37,043 bases of DNA, taken from the NCBI GenBank assembly GCA_024220525.1, contig JAMYWO010000139.1, forward strand, positions 27,895 to 64,937, in the 5' to 3' direction. A program made the translations under genes and the position numbers. The notes below the pieces were generated by a model. It worked only from the letters and a program-made list of their open reading frames with translations. It had not been told where the DNA came from and made no database searches. The DNA comes from Cochliopodium minus (lineage: Eukaryota; Discosea; Himatismenida; Cochliopodiidae). Positions 21,865 to 31,945 of this stretch are shown piece after piece; position 1 is the stretch's first letter, and the number at the start of each line of letters is the position of its first letter.

Positions 21865-24800
21865 ATGGATAATAATTCAAAGCCCCCAAAGATAGAACTG
21901 TTAAAGAAAGTATTCAAGTCTAAAGGTGAATATTAAATTAAATTTTCTTTGAGAGAATTTAAATAGGCTTATTTGTTGAACAATCAAATTCAATGAGAAA
22001 ATTATATCATCTTAATAAGAAAATATTATTGAATGATTCCTCATATACGATTAAAAATTTTGTATGGAATTATATATTGTCAAAAAGGGAGATTAAATAA
22101 TCATTTCCCTAATTAGGAAAATTGAATACGAATACGAAGGGAGAATGGATAGGATCAATTCTCACGGAATATCCGCATATACTGGAGATGAGGGAGAGAA
22201 CGAGGATGTTCCTCGACAACAACAAGGAATTGGAAGAACTAATCTTGAATGGCAAGACATCAAGGGGTGTCATCTCACATGAGGTGGTGATCGATCTGAT
22301 CTTGAAGTATCTGAGGGAGAATGGCTTCTATGAGACCTATGAGAGAATCAGGAATGAGACCAAGTTGGTGGAGATGGACAATTACTTGGGTGAGGGTCAG
22401 TTGGAATCTTTGATCGATTGTGGCTTGACCAAATTGGATTCCAAGGATCTCTTCAATATTCCCGAAGGTAAATCAAATTAAGAGGGTTTTTTAAAGAGAA
22501 GTGGATTATAATATCATTATTGAGGGATCTTGATCAAATTATTATTTTGTGGAAGACCTATCTTTTATTTATAATCAATTGATGAAGAAATTAATTCATA
22601 AATGCTTTCAAATTTTACTTATCTGATTATTATTTAATGAAAATTTTTTTGTCAGAATTTAATCTTCGCCATATAATTTGGATCAATTTTTATATTTCAA
22701 CATAAGATACTATATAATTGATCAATGAGATCCAAATAATCATATTATCATTTGTATATGTTAATTAATATTGATCCAATTAACAATCATTTTTACTAAC
22801 AAATTTTCTTTATATCAAGATGAATTTTTATTTGGGTTATATTCTTCACAAACAGAACTTTCTTTTAAATCAAAAAAAATAAGATATCAATTTCATATGT
22901 TATTCTTTAAAAAAAAAGGGAAATCTAAAGAAGAATTATCGAAACAAATAAAAATTTCTATCAAATTACACTTATACGAAAATTATTTTAATATTCCCAA
23001 ATTTGTTTTTTTAAAATAGAAAAAGAAGACATCATAGAATCATACAATTATCTTTCCAACTCGTTCATGGAAGAGGTAGACGAGAACGTGTGGGAGGTCT
23101 ATATCAAGAAAGAGGAGATAAACATCAACCAAAAGGGTTCTTTCAACCAGATCATCATCGAGATGGTAGTCCACACTGAGCTCATGGAGATTTTCCTCGA
23201 GGTTTACCAAGGATTCGCCTATTCAACCAGCTTATTACACAAATTGCTTCAATTATATCCTTTCATTCCAATCACAAATTTTTTATTCAAATTTTTTCAT
23301 TATTTTTTTAGATTTTTTTTTTATTTTTTATATTTATTTTTTTATTTTTTAATATTTTTATTTTTATTTATTTATTTATATTTAATTTTTTTTATTTTTT
23401 ATTTTAATTAACTTTTAAAAACTAATTTCCTTGACAAAACTTTTTTTTCAAATTGAACACTTTCTTGGGATCATCATCTACCAGTGAAAAACAAACAAAC
23501 GAAGGAATCTCTACAAATATACAAGAGAAGCACTCTGAAATTCAAAAGAAAATCATAGCAGTCATTGAATATTGGATCGAGAAGTTTCCACACGAATGGG
23601 ATGAGAAGCTCTCTTCTCAACTCATCAAGTTCACCAACGAAATGATCAACAAGGATCTTTGTTCTGAACAAATGAAAAGTTTGCAGGGCAAGCTTCATCA
23701 CAAAGTACCTTTTTTTATTTTTTAATTTTTATTTCTTTATTTTTTTATTTTTTATTTTTTTTAAAAATTTTTATTTATTATTTTATTATTATTTTTATTT
23801 TCATTTTTATTTTTTTATTTTTATTTATATTTTTTTTATTATTAAATTTTATTTCTTTATTTTTTTATTTTTTATTTTTTTATTTTTCATTATTTTCATT
23901 ATTTTTTTATTTTTTATTTTTTTATTTTTTTATTTTTTTATTTTTTTATTTTTTTATTTTTTTATTTTTTTTATTTTTATTTAAAATTCTCTTGGAAATA
24001 AACAGAAAGAAATCTCGAAGAATATCGACAAAAAAGTAAATTACTCAGATCCCATAGTACCCAAAAACATTTTTTCTCCCCAGCTAAGATTGGAAGATAT
24101 AGACGTGGTTGAAGTTGCAAGGCAAATCACATTGATCGATTTTTCTATTTTCAGCCAAATTTCGTTAGGTGACATTTTATCCAAGGAATGGTAAAAATTT
24201 TTTCGAAAATTATGAATGAAAAAAAATAAAAATCCAATTTTTAATAAAAAAATTTAATGAGAAATCCATTATTTTTTTTTTTTTAAACTCTTAAAATTAA
24301 AAAATTGGAATTAAAAATTTTTTTAATTCAAAAATCAAGATTTTTATTCAATTTTTTGAATTTTATTTCAAAATTTGATTTAAATAATTTGTTTTTAAAA
24401 ATATTCTTTACTAGGAGAGACCAAGAAAGAGTGCCTCCAAAAGTACAAGATTTGACGGAAAGAAGCAATTCTTTTTCAAGTTGGGTGATCACTTCCATCC
24501 TTTCTATTTTCGACGTGGTGGAAAGGGTAAAGTTGGTGGTGTATTTCATCAAGTTGCTGTCAGAACTCAACAAAATAAATAATTTTTTCAGCGCTTTCTC
24601 TTTGTTTGGCGCTCTTTCTTCCACTCCCATTGTAAGATTAAAAGACACTCTAAAACAAGTACCAGAGGAATACATAAAGGTCAAAATAAAATTTTGTTCA
24701 TTTGAATTTTTATTATTAATTTTAATCTAAAAAGTTTTTTTTTTTAATCTAAAAAGTTTTTTTTTAATTATTTGTTATTTAATTTTCGTTTTATTTTAAT

Positions 24801-25164
24801 TAATTTTTTCTTTTGTTAGATATTTGAACAATTCTCGGAAGATTTTTCGTTGGCAGGTAACCACTTCAACTACAGAAGAAAGTCCAGCACCCTCAAGCCC
24901 CCTGCCATCCCCTTCTTCCAAATCCACTTCCAGGACATCTATTTTTATTTATTTTCTCTCCCCGACACCATCGACGGCTTGATCAATACTTCTAAACTTA
25001 TTCAATCTCGCGTTTTGTATCTCACTTATTTCCGCAAGTTCAACAAGAGTCCTTTTCCTTTTTACAGCATCTTCCAAATCCAAACTTTTTTGAAGGATTG
25101 GGATTCTCTCATGACTCGTGAGGAAATGCTCAAGCGATCTTTCATGTTAGAGTCTGACAATTGA
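21865..25164 (+). CDS. LisH - RasGEF_N - RasGEF (Cdc25-type) exchange factor
   Basis: Seven exons (21865-21925, 22117-22467, 23020-23254, 23461-23704, 24006-24190, 24415-24679, 24820-25164) encode 561 residues. A LisH motif is at about 75-105 (SHEVVIDLILKYLRENGFYETYERIR), a RasGEF_N module at about 138-297 (FLEVYQGFAYSTSLLHKLLQ), and a catalytic Cdc25 domain at about 325-561: QITLIDFSIFSQISLGDIL, SNSFSSWVITSIL, FSLFGALSSTPIVRL, LKPPAIPFFQIHFQDI. It loads GTP onto a Ras protein at the plasma membrane. LisH-RasGEFs are known from amoebae. The third intron (23255-23460) has no GT-AG boundaries and fits a U12-type AT-AC intron. Introns 1 and 2 contain open stretches ending in stops just before the next exon. 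Confidence 0.88.
22468..23019 (+). other. Long RasGEF intron with an internal open stretch
   Basis: This 552-bp intron has GTAAAT and AAATAG ends. From an internal acceptor-like site (ATCAAG, ending at 22820) a frame in phase with the upstream exon stays open for 65 codons (DEFLFGLYSSQTELSF at its start) and stops at the TAG that is also the normal acceptor. It also contains an inverted repeat around GGATC/GATCC near 22680-22735. I see no known domain. It may be a stop-carrying alternative exon or chance. Confidence 0.35.
23255..23460 (+). other. Candidate U12-type AT-AC intron
   Basis: The intron starts ATATCCTTT, the exact U12 5' splice-site consensus, and carries TTCCTTGAC at 23427-23435, an exact U12 branch-site match. 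It ends ...GAACAC. Removing 23255-23460 joins LLHKLLQ to FFLGSSS in phase and keeps the RasGEF_N module intact. No GT lies in the last 30 bases of the upstream exon or just after it, and no AG lies near the downstream exon. The branch A to acceptor distance is 26 nt, longer than typical. Confidence 0.8.
23705..24005 (+). repeat. T-rich simple-repeat intron of the RasGEF gene
   Basis: This 301-bp intron consists almost wholly of TTTTTTA/TTTTTA units, including a run of TATTTTTT repeats at about 23925-23970. No other signal is visible. Confidence 0.75.
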
Positions 25165-25299
25165 TTTTTTTCGTTTTTTTTTTTTTGATTGTTTTTAATC
25201 ATATGTTGTACGATTAGGGTCAAATTTTCATGTTTTAATAAAATAAATTTTTAGTTTTATTTGATTTTATCAATTTTAGAATAATTTATTAGTTTCTTT

Positions 25300-26231
25300 C
25301 TAAAAGGCAAATTTTATGATTAATTTTTGGATGGGCTTTGGTACCAAAATTTTGGTGTGAAACTTTAATTTAATGCAAATTAAAACTGTTATAATTCTTT
25401 CTTTTGTGAAATTGTCAAAGTATTTATGGGTTTCAATTGACCATTCCTATAAAACAATTATTCAATTTTTTATTAATCAACAAAGTTTTTTACCATCACT
25501 TGATGATTGTTTAGTAAAGTAAATGAATCTAGATTGATTTTAAATGGCAAACGATCTGTTCTTACTCTGTCATACTTTGAAAGTCCTCCATAAATCAAAA
25601 TTTCTTTGCTTTCTTTTTTAAAATAATTCAATATTATATCTAAAAAAAAAGTTTTAAAATACTTGTGATGACAACAGTCTGATGGAATGAAGTTGATAGT
25701 GAGTAAACATCAGAGAGATCTAAATCAATTTTAGTAAATGTTTCCAAGTAATTATTTTTTTGGGTAAACAGCTCCCCGTAATTATTATCACCACACCCAT
25801 AAACTTCACCATTTTCTTTAAAAAAATTTTTAGTTTTTAAATTTTTTTATTTTTCCCCCACTATTTACCAGCCAAAATTATTGTATGAGAAAAACCACAA
25901 TGCATTGAAGAAATGTTTGGAATTTGATTGAAAATGGGTGTCAATAAAAATGTTTCGCTTCTGCCATTTTTTAAACCTAAACTTTTATTACTACCACATC
26001 CCCTCACTTCAGTTTTTCCATTTTCATCTCCTAACAAAAATTATTTTAAAAATTAAAAATAAACCCAAATTTTACTAAACAAAACGAAAGAGTTTTCATA
26101 GCCACAGTTAATTCCCACTATATTTTTGTCTGATATTAAAAGACGGGGCTCATTTGTTTTTTTTAGGTACATAGAATAGAAACCTAACTGACCTGCATAG
26201 TTGGATCCAAGCACATATACTTCCCCACTCT
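25300..26231 (-). CDS. RCC1-repeat protein, C-terminal part (5' end lost at assembly gap)
   Basis: Five exons (complement 26076-26231, 25869-26030, 25663-25815, 25494-25639, 25300-25446) join in phase; the first begins inside a codon, so upstream exons are missing. Each of the first three carries an RCC1/ATS1 blade: GEVYVLGSNYAGQLGF...INCGYENSFVL, VRGCGSNKSLGL...MHCGFSHTIIL, GEVYGCGDNNYGEL...FHQTVVI. The last exon is a separate helical end, EWSIETHKYFDNFTKERI then PKPIQKLIIKFAF, a W..(E)THK.F...F pattern I associate with C-termini of protist RCC1/BTB-like proteins. RCC1 propellers serve as exchange factors or scaffolds; which one cannot be told from this fragment. Confidence 0.75.
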
Positions 26232-26244
26232 CTATTTAATAAAA

Positions 26245-26404
26245 ATATTTATATTTTATATTTTATATTTTATATTTTATATTTTATATTTTATATTTTA
26301 TATTTTATATTTTATATTTTATNAAAATAAAAAATAAAAAATAAAAAATAAAAAATAAAAATAAAAATAAAAAATAAAAAATAAAAAATAAAAAATAAAA
26401 TATA
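26245..26404. repeat. Two unlike 7-bp repeats around a one-base gap (N at 26323)
   Basis: About eleven units of TATTTTA (26248-26322) run up to a single N at 26323, and then TAAAAAA-type units follow (26324-26402). The flanking genes, RCC1-like on the left and ZIP on the right, are both incomplete on the side facing the N, and their exon phases do not fit each other. The N therefore marks a gap or join of unknown true length. Confidence 0.85.
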
Positions 26405-26426
26405 AAAATCAATAATTTTTTTTTAC

Positions 26427-28291
26427 TGAGACAACAGCTGATACAGATTCGGGGATAGATATGCTAACCAACGCACCGATGACAACACCAACGGGAGTCG
26501 TAAGAGAGGTGAGGAGAATCACTATGATGTATTTTTTGAAAGTGGTTTCCATTTTAGTCAGATTAACTCCTAAAAGAAAAAAAAAATTAAATTAATTTAA
26601 AAATAAGTAAATTTACATAAATGTTTTACCAAATGCCAAAGAATCTCCCCTAAATAATTTTTAATTTATTTTTAAATAAATTTTTTATTTTTTTATTTTT
26701 CAATTTTAATTACCACTTGTGTGACATGATGGCTATTAAAATGGGGGTGAGCTTCACTACTGATGTTTGGATGCCCAGGGTGATCCCCTCTATGATGGAG
26801 TGCAAGGATATCATAAACATCAAGAAGAGAGATCCAATTATATTTGCTAAATAAAAAATAAAATTAGCAAAAATAATCAAATAATAAAATAAAAAAATAA
26901 AAAATAAAAAAATGAAAAAAATGAAAAAAATAAAAAAAAATGAAAAAAAATAAAAAAATAAAAAAATTAATAAAATAACAGCTAGATCAAAATTTTACCA
27001 TTGCTGCTTGTGTCCACCACAACGCCATGAGAGTGACCATGTCCGTGACCATGTCCGTGTTCTTTCCTAATTTTTTAACAAAAAATTTAATGATGAATAA
27101 AATAAATTTTTTTTTTTTTAATTTTTTTATTTTTTTTATTATTATTATTTTTTATTTTTATTTTATTTTTATTTTACTTTTCATTGTGTTTTTCTTTTTC
27201 GGTGTCCTTTTCTTTTTTGGTATCCTTTTCTTTGTCATTTACTAAAAGTTGGTCTTGTGAACCCATAAGTGAATCTTCCCTGTGAAAAAAAACTTTAAAA
27301 ATTTTTATAAATTTTTTAATTTTAATTTTTATAAATTTTTTAATTTTTATAAATTTTTTAATTTTTTAATTTTAATAAAATTTTTTCTTTAAAAAATGTT
27401 TTTTTTTATTTATATTAAAAAATTATTAATAAAAAAAAATTACAAATCCTTGTTTTCGTTGAGAGAAATGTATGAAAGTTTACTGAACAAAATTTTAAAA
27501 TGTAAGAACTAACCATATTTATTTAATTTTTACAAATATTTATTTATTTATTATTTATTTAATTATTTTTTGATTTTTTTTTTTTTTTTTTTTACTCTTT
27601 TTTAAATGTTTCCATTTCCATCACATCTTTTTCTGGTTCTTTGTTGAGAATAACTTTTTCTATCTGCAAAAAAAAAATGTTACTAAAAAAAATCAAAAAA
27701 TGGGAAATAATAAAAAGAAGTTTTAAAAAATAAAATTATAAATTTTTTAAAAAAATTTACCATCCATATGAGAAAAAACCCCACAGGGGCCACCAAAAAG
27801 GCAATTTGCTTTTCTGTGTTGAAATAGGCAGATATCACCAGGGAACTTTCAGGCAAAAGATGAACAAACCCCAATCCAAAAAACAATCCTTTAATAAAAT
27901 AAATATTAAAATTAATTTAATTTTTAAAATTAAAAAAAAAATATATTTAATGTTCCAATGAGATATAGACAAAACATTGTGAATGATTTTGTTTTAGAAT
28001 TATTGAAATTATCAGTTATTGTTTTATATTTCAGAGAATAAAATTTTTTTTTTAAAAGTGTTGTTTGAATCAAAACTTTTTTTTCCAACCCCCACTGAAT
28101 GTGTTCGCCAAGCTCATGAATTTCTTTCTATTTTCTTCATTGATTCTGCCTGATAAGATATAGGGTATCATTCCAAAGATGAATGCCATGAACTGTTTTA
28201 TTTATGACGCAATATAAAAATATTTGGTTAATGAATTTAAAAATACGAATGTTGATGCAAATGATATAATTCTCAAAGCTATTAGATTCAT
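26427..28291 (-). CDS. ZIP (SLC39) zinc/iron transporter, 3' end lost at assembly gap
   Basis: Ten exons (complement 28247-28291, 28090-28192, 27761-27888, 27596-27663, 27444-27482, 27178-27279, 26999-27066, 26714-26846, 26630-26649, 26427-26569) give 283 residues in phase. Membrane helices 1-6 are visible: a start MNLIALRIISF, ANTFSGGLFFGLGFVHLLPES, a Lys/Glu-rich loop ending in a metal-binding HGHGHGHGHSHG run, then FMISLHSIIEGITLG (HSxxEG motif), IAIMSHKWGDSLAFG (HK motif) and TSLTTPVGVVIGALV. Helices 7 and 8 should follow but the next intron runs into the N at 26323. It imports Zn2+ or Fe2+ into the cytosol. One exon is only 20 nt. Confidence 0.88.
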
Positions 28292-28468
28292 CTTAATTTT
28301 TTTAAAAAAATATATAGTTTTGAAAGAATATTTCTAAAACAGAAAAAATATGGCAACACTAGAAAGTATTGGAATTTATGTCTTCAATATGTCTTTAATT
28401 GATATTCATTGCATGGGTATTCCAATTGGAATTTATTTAGCTTAAATTGGAACGTGTTCACTTGTCTT

Positions 28469-29156
28469 TTAGATAAGGAAGCCACCTTTCTCAAATTCGA
28501 TCAACATCTCCCTAAATCCCTCGTTGGGATATATGACGGTCCTTTTGCTCACAACATCGTTGAAAATTTCTTCATAACCTTTAAAATAAATACAAATAAT
28601 AATTGAGATCTCTTTTTAAAGGAGAGAAAGTGTAATTAAGATCGGAAACATATACAATATTTACAAAATCATTATATTCATCAAACAATAAAGATATAAT
28701 TATCATCCAAACCCTTCTTCTCTTTCCACATCAGATATCCAATCAAAAAAGATCCTGATCTTGATTCTCCCGCTGCACAATGCAACAACACATTTCCAGA
28801 GGTGATGTTATCATCTATGAATTTGATGGCCTCGGGAAGATATTCTAATCTTAGACGAATGTCGTTGAATTTTTCACATTAAAAAAAAAGAATTTACAAG
28901 GGTGAATGGGTATTATCTCCCAATGGGATGGTTTTATATGTATAGATCTCCTTGAAACATTCTTCCAAGCCTATACCACAAACGAGGATATCTATATTTT
29001 CGTTTTAAAAAAAAAAGGGGATATATTCAGTTTAAATAAAATTTTTTAAGTTTTTGTACATTTAATGTTGTTTTCTTGTAGTTTAGATTTCTTTCTTGCT
29101 GCAAAAAAATCAGCAATAAATAATCCTTCTCTTATCTTTTGAATATTTCCTTTCAT
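28469..29156 (-). CDS. Small dual-specificity protein phosphatase
   Basis: Four exons (complement 29060-29156, 28898-28991, 28713-28849, 28469-28578) encode 145 residues, the size of an atypical DUSP with no extra domains. It has the entry segment KIREGLFIADFFAARKKSKL, the general-acid Asp58 in LGDN, the signature HCAAGESRSGSFLIGYLM (Cys88, Arg94) and the closing PNEGFREMLIEFE. It removes phosphate from Ser/Thr and Tyr, often on MAP kinases; the substrate is unknown. The 48-nt second intron uses the acceptor GTCTAAG, chosen because it alone keeps the frame into LEYLPEAIKFIDD. It ends 178 bp from the start of the ZIP gene on the same strand. Confidence 0.85.
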
Positions 29157-29245
29157 TGAATGATTAATTGATTAATTTCAAATTTATTTTTTATTTTTCA
29201 AAAATTTATATGCTAGTAATACAAAGTTATCATAAAAAGATGAGT

Positions 29246-31865
29246 TCATTTGAATTTTCCCACTCTGTCAATAGCCTTTTCCATCTTGCTTCTCTTTTTC
29301 CAAAGGAAGAGAATGATTAAGGAAATGGCCAAAACGGAAACACCAACAGCTCCAACAACAATACCAACAATTGCTCCATTTGATAATCCTAAAAACAAAA
29401 AAGTTTGTGTTAATAAAATAAGTTTGTAAAAAAAATAAAAACATATGAATTTACCTTTACAGTTCGATCCCAAAGTCGATGAAAGTGAAACAGAGAGAGT
29501 ATTTTGTTTACTGTTCAATGTTGATCCAATTCTATCACATTTATTGTTTCTGTATGTTGGTTTTACGGTGAATTGAGAACTTGAAAAGTTGAGTGTTTGA
29601 GTACAATTATAATTCAACAATAAAATAGATGTGTTTCCATTTTGAGGTTTTTGTTCTAAAACCAAACTAATATTTCCATTTAATGTGACACATCCATTTA
29701 CGGTTAAAGGAATACCTCTTTCAGCGAGATTGTTATTGTTGCTTGGTGAAATAACAATAGTGATAGTAGAATTTGAAGTTTGATTGAAATCTCCTTGAAT
29801 TACCACACTTGTTCCATTTAATGTTGCCGATTCACTTATTGTTGTTATGTTTGAAAATTTGTTGGAAAAAGAATAAGACCATGTATTCCCAACCAAAATA
29901 CAAGAAATATTAAATTGAGATGAATCAAAAATGATTCCTTGCCTTCCACAATTTTCACAATCAGGAACATTATACAAACAATTTGGGCTATCTGTTGGAA
30001 TCGTTGATGAAGGAGTACTTGTTAATGGAGATGTTGTGATAGGCTCACTAGTGGATGGAGATGGAGAAGAGGGAATATTTGTTGATGGAGAAATTGTGGT
30101 TGGTTCAACTGTTGGCAAAGTTGTAAATGGTGTAATTGTCGAAGGAATGATAGTTGAAGATTCAACGGAAGTAGAAGAGAGTGTAGTGGGGGGTACACTG
30201 GTGGAAGGGAGAGTAGTGGAGGGAGTAGTATTGGAAGAAATAACAGTGGAAGGTTCAAAAGTGGAAGGAAACATTGTGGAAGGAGGGGAATCAGTAGAAG
30301 AAGTGGGTACACCAGGGGACACGCTAGGAGACAAACTAGAGTTACAAAGAGTTATTAAACTTGTAGAACCAAACTCGTCTCTCAAACGATCGCCATCCCA
30401 AATTAAACATTGATCGAAGGAACTGTTGATTGCAGAAACAAGACAAAAAGTAGTGTTATATTCTATTGGAGCTGACTGATCTGAAGATTTACCGCTTCCA
30501 ATAGCAAGGATAGAGGCATTCGTATTTAAATAAAGTACTTTGTCGAAGGATAACGAACTTTGTGACATACTGGAATTATCTGTATTCCCCAAGACAAATC
30601 CAAAGTTGAAGAAGTTTGAAAACGTTCCTAAAGTGACGGCAGAGTAGCTCGTTTTGATGGTGAGACTTGTTGAGTTGGATTGATACAAAACAACTCCTAT
30701 TATTCCTCCCACTGAACTGATTCCTTTTACATTTGCTTTTGAGTAGATGTTTTCAATAACAATGCTGGTTGGAGCTTCAATTAAAACAAATTTAAAGTTT
30801 GATTATTGATAAATTTAAAATAATATTATTTTTTTTAAAGTTATTTTAAAGCATACTTTAAAAAAATTACTTATAAACTGTATATAACCTGAAAATCCTC
30901 CTGCTATTCCATTTTGTGCTTCAACTATGACATCTGCAAGAGAATAGACCTGAGAAATTAAATTGGAACCAAACAGCGATCCAAACACTGCCCCTGCGAC
31001 TTGATTGTTGGCTCTTATACCTCCGCTGATAACTCCGCTCTGTGATATTGTACAATTGCAGCAATAACCACAGAATCCTTTTTAAAAAATTGTTTAAACA
31101 AACAAAAAAAGTTAAAACTTTTTTATAACCTCCTATATCTGTTGATCCGATTACACTTATTGCTGTTTGATCTTCCCGAAAATCCCCCAGCCACGTTATT
31201 CAAGACATTTACAACAGTATTTTCGACGATGCAATTGGTGAAGTAGATTGGATTCGAAAATCCCACTTTAATCAACAGAAAATTTTGTTTTCTTTTACAA
31301 ATATAACAATTTTCATTTCATTATTTTACCTATTCCTCCAACATTTCCCTGTCCAGTTATATTATTGATACCATCTGAAGTATTATTTAAAATCACATTT
31401 TGGATGTTGGCGCTTCCCATTCCAATCAGAGCACCCACATTTTCTGTATTCGATATAACTGTTATGTTCTGAGTATGAAAAAATTTTTTTTTTTTATTTT
31501 CCTTTGTGAATTTTATATATTCAAAACTATTTTTTTTTTTTTACATCCAAAGTAAAATTATTGAAAGTGGGCCCCTTGGTAACTCCAAATATTCCCACGT
31601 TACTCATTCCCACAACATTTATGTGTACATTCTTAATGCTGTATCCATTTCCATTGAGGGTTCCCTGGAAAAATATGGAGGAATTACCAATTGGTACAAA
31701 ATTAGGGAAGGAGGAGCAATCTATATCAGCAATCATGTTGTACACAACCGATTTATTACTTAATTCTACATTTCTGAGCTGTGTGCAACTTGAAAGATCC
31801 AAAATCTGGAAGGAGACATATCCAACAAATGATAGTATTAAAATTAGAGAAAGTAAACTTTTCAT
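29246..31865 (-). CDS. GLUG-repeat / PST-rich surface protein, copy 2 (frameshifted)
   Basis: Six exons (complement 31545-31865, 31330-31468, 31130-31265, 30889-31077, 29455-30774, 29246-29388) follow the layout of copies 1 and 3: signal peptide, SSC..L then DIDCSSFPNFVPIG, GLUG-like units, Ser/Thr/Pro stalk, CLYNVPDCENCG domain, transmembrane helix (AIVGIVVGAVGVSVLAISLIILF) and a short basic tail. In exon 3 the frame changes after AGGFSG: upstream and downstream parts each match the paralogues but in different frames, and about 53 nt present in copy 1 are absent. No GT-AG intron inside the exon restores phase. It is a recent pseudogene or carries a sequence error; the rest is open. Its cytoplasmic tail differs from those of the other two copies. 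Confidence 0.75.
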
Positions 31866-31945
31866 TTTTTTTATCTGATTGAATAAACATTAAAATTTTA
31901 TTCTTTCCTTTAAAATCTTTTATCTTTTGTACAAACCAATGTTAT

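Noticed and set aside
25342-25355. Perfect palindrome ACCAAAATTTTGGT as a possible regulatory site or terminator
   Set aside because: It lies inside the last coding exon of the RCC1 gene, and a short AT-rich palindrome is expected by chance in this genome.
26076-26569. A ZIP-RCC1 fusion gene across 26.3 kb
   Set aside because: The exon phases do not match, ZIP helices 7-8 are absent, and an N lies between them. A gap explains it better.
28409-28606. Plus-strand open frame of 65 codons
   Set aside because: It is antisense to the last exon of the dual-specificity phosphatase, whose motifs support the minus strand.
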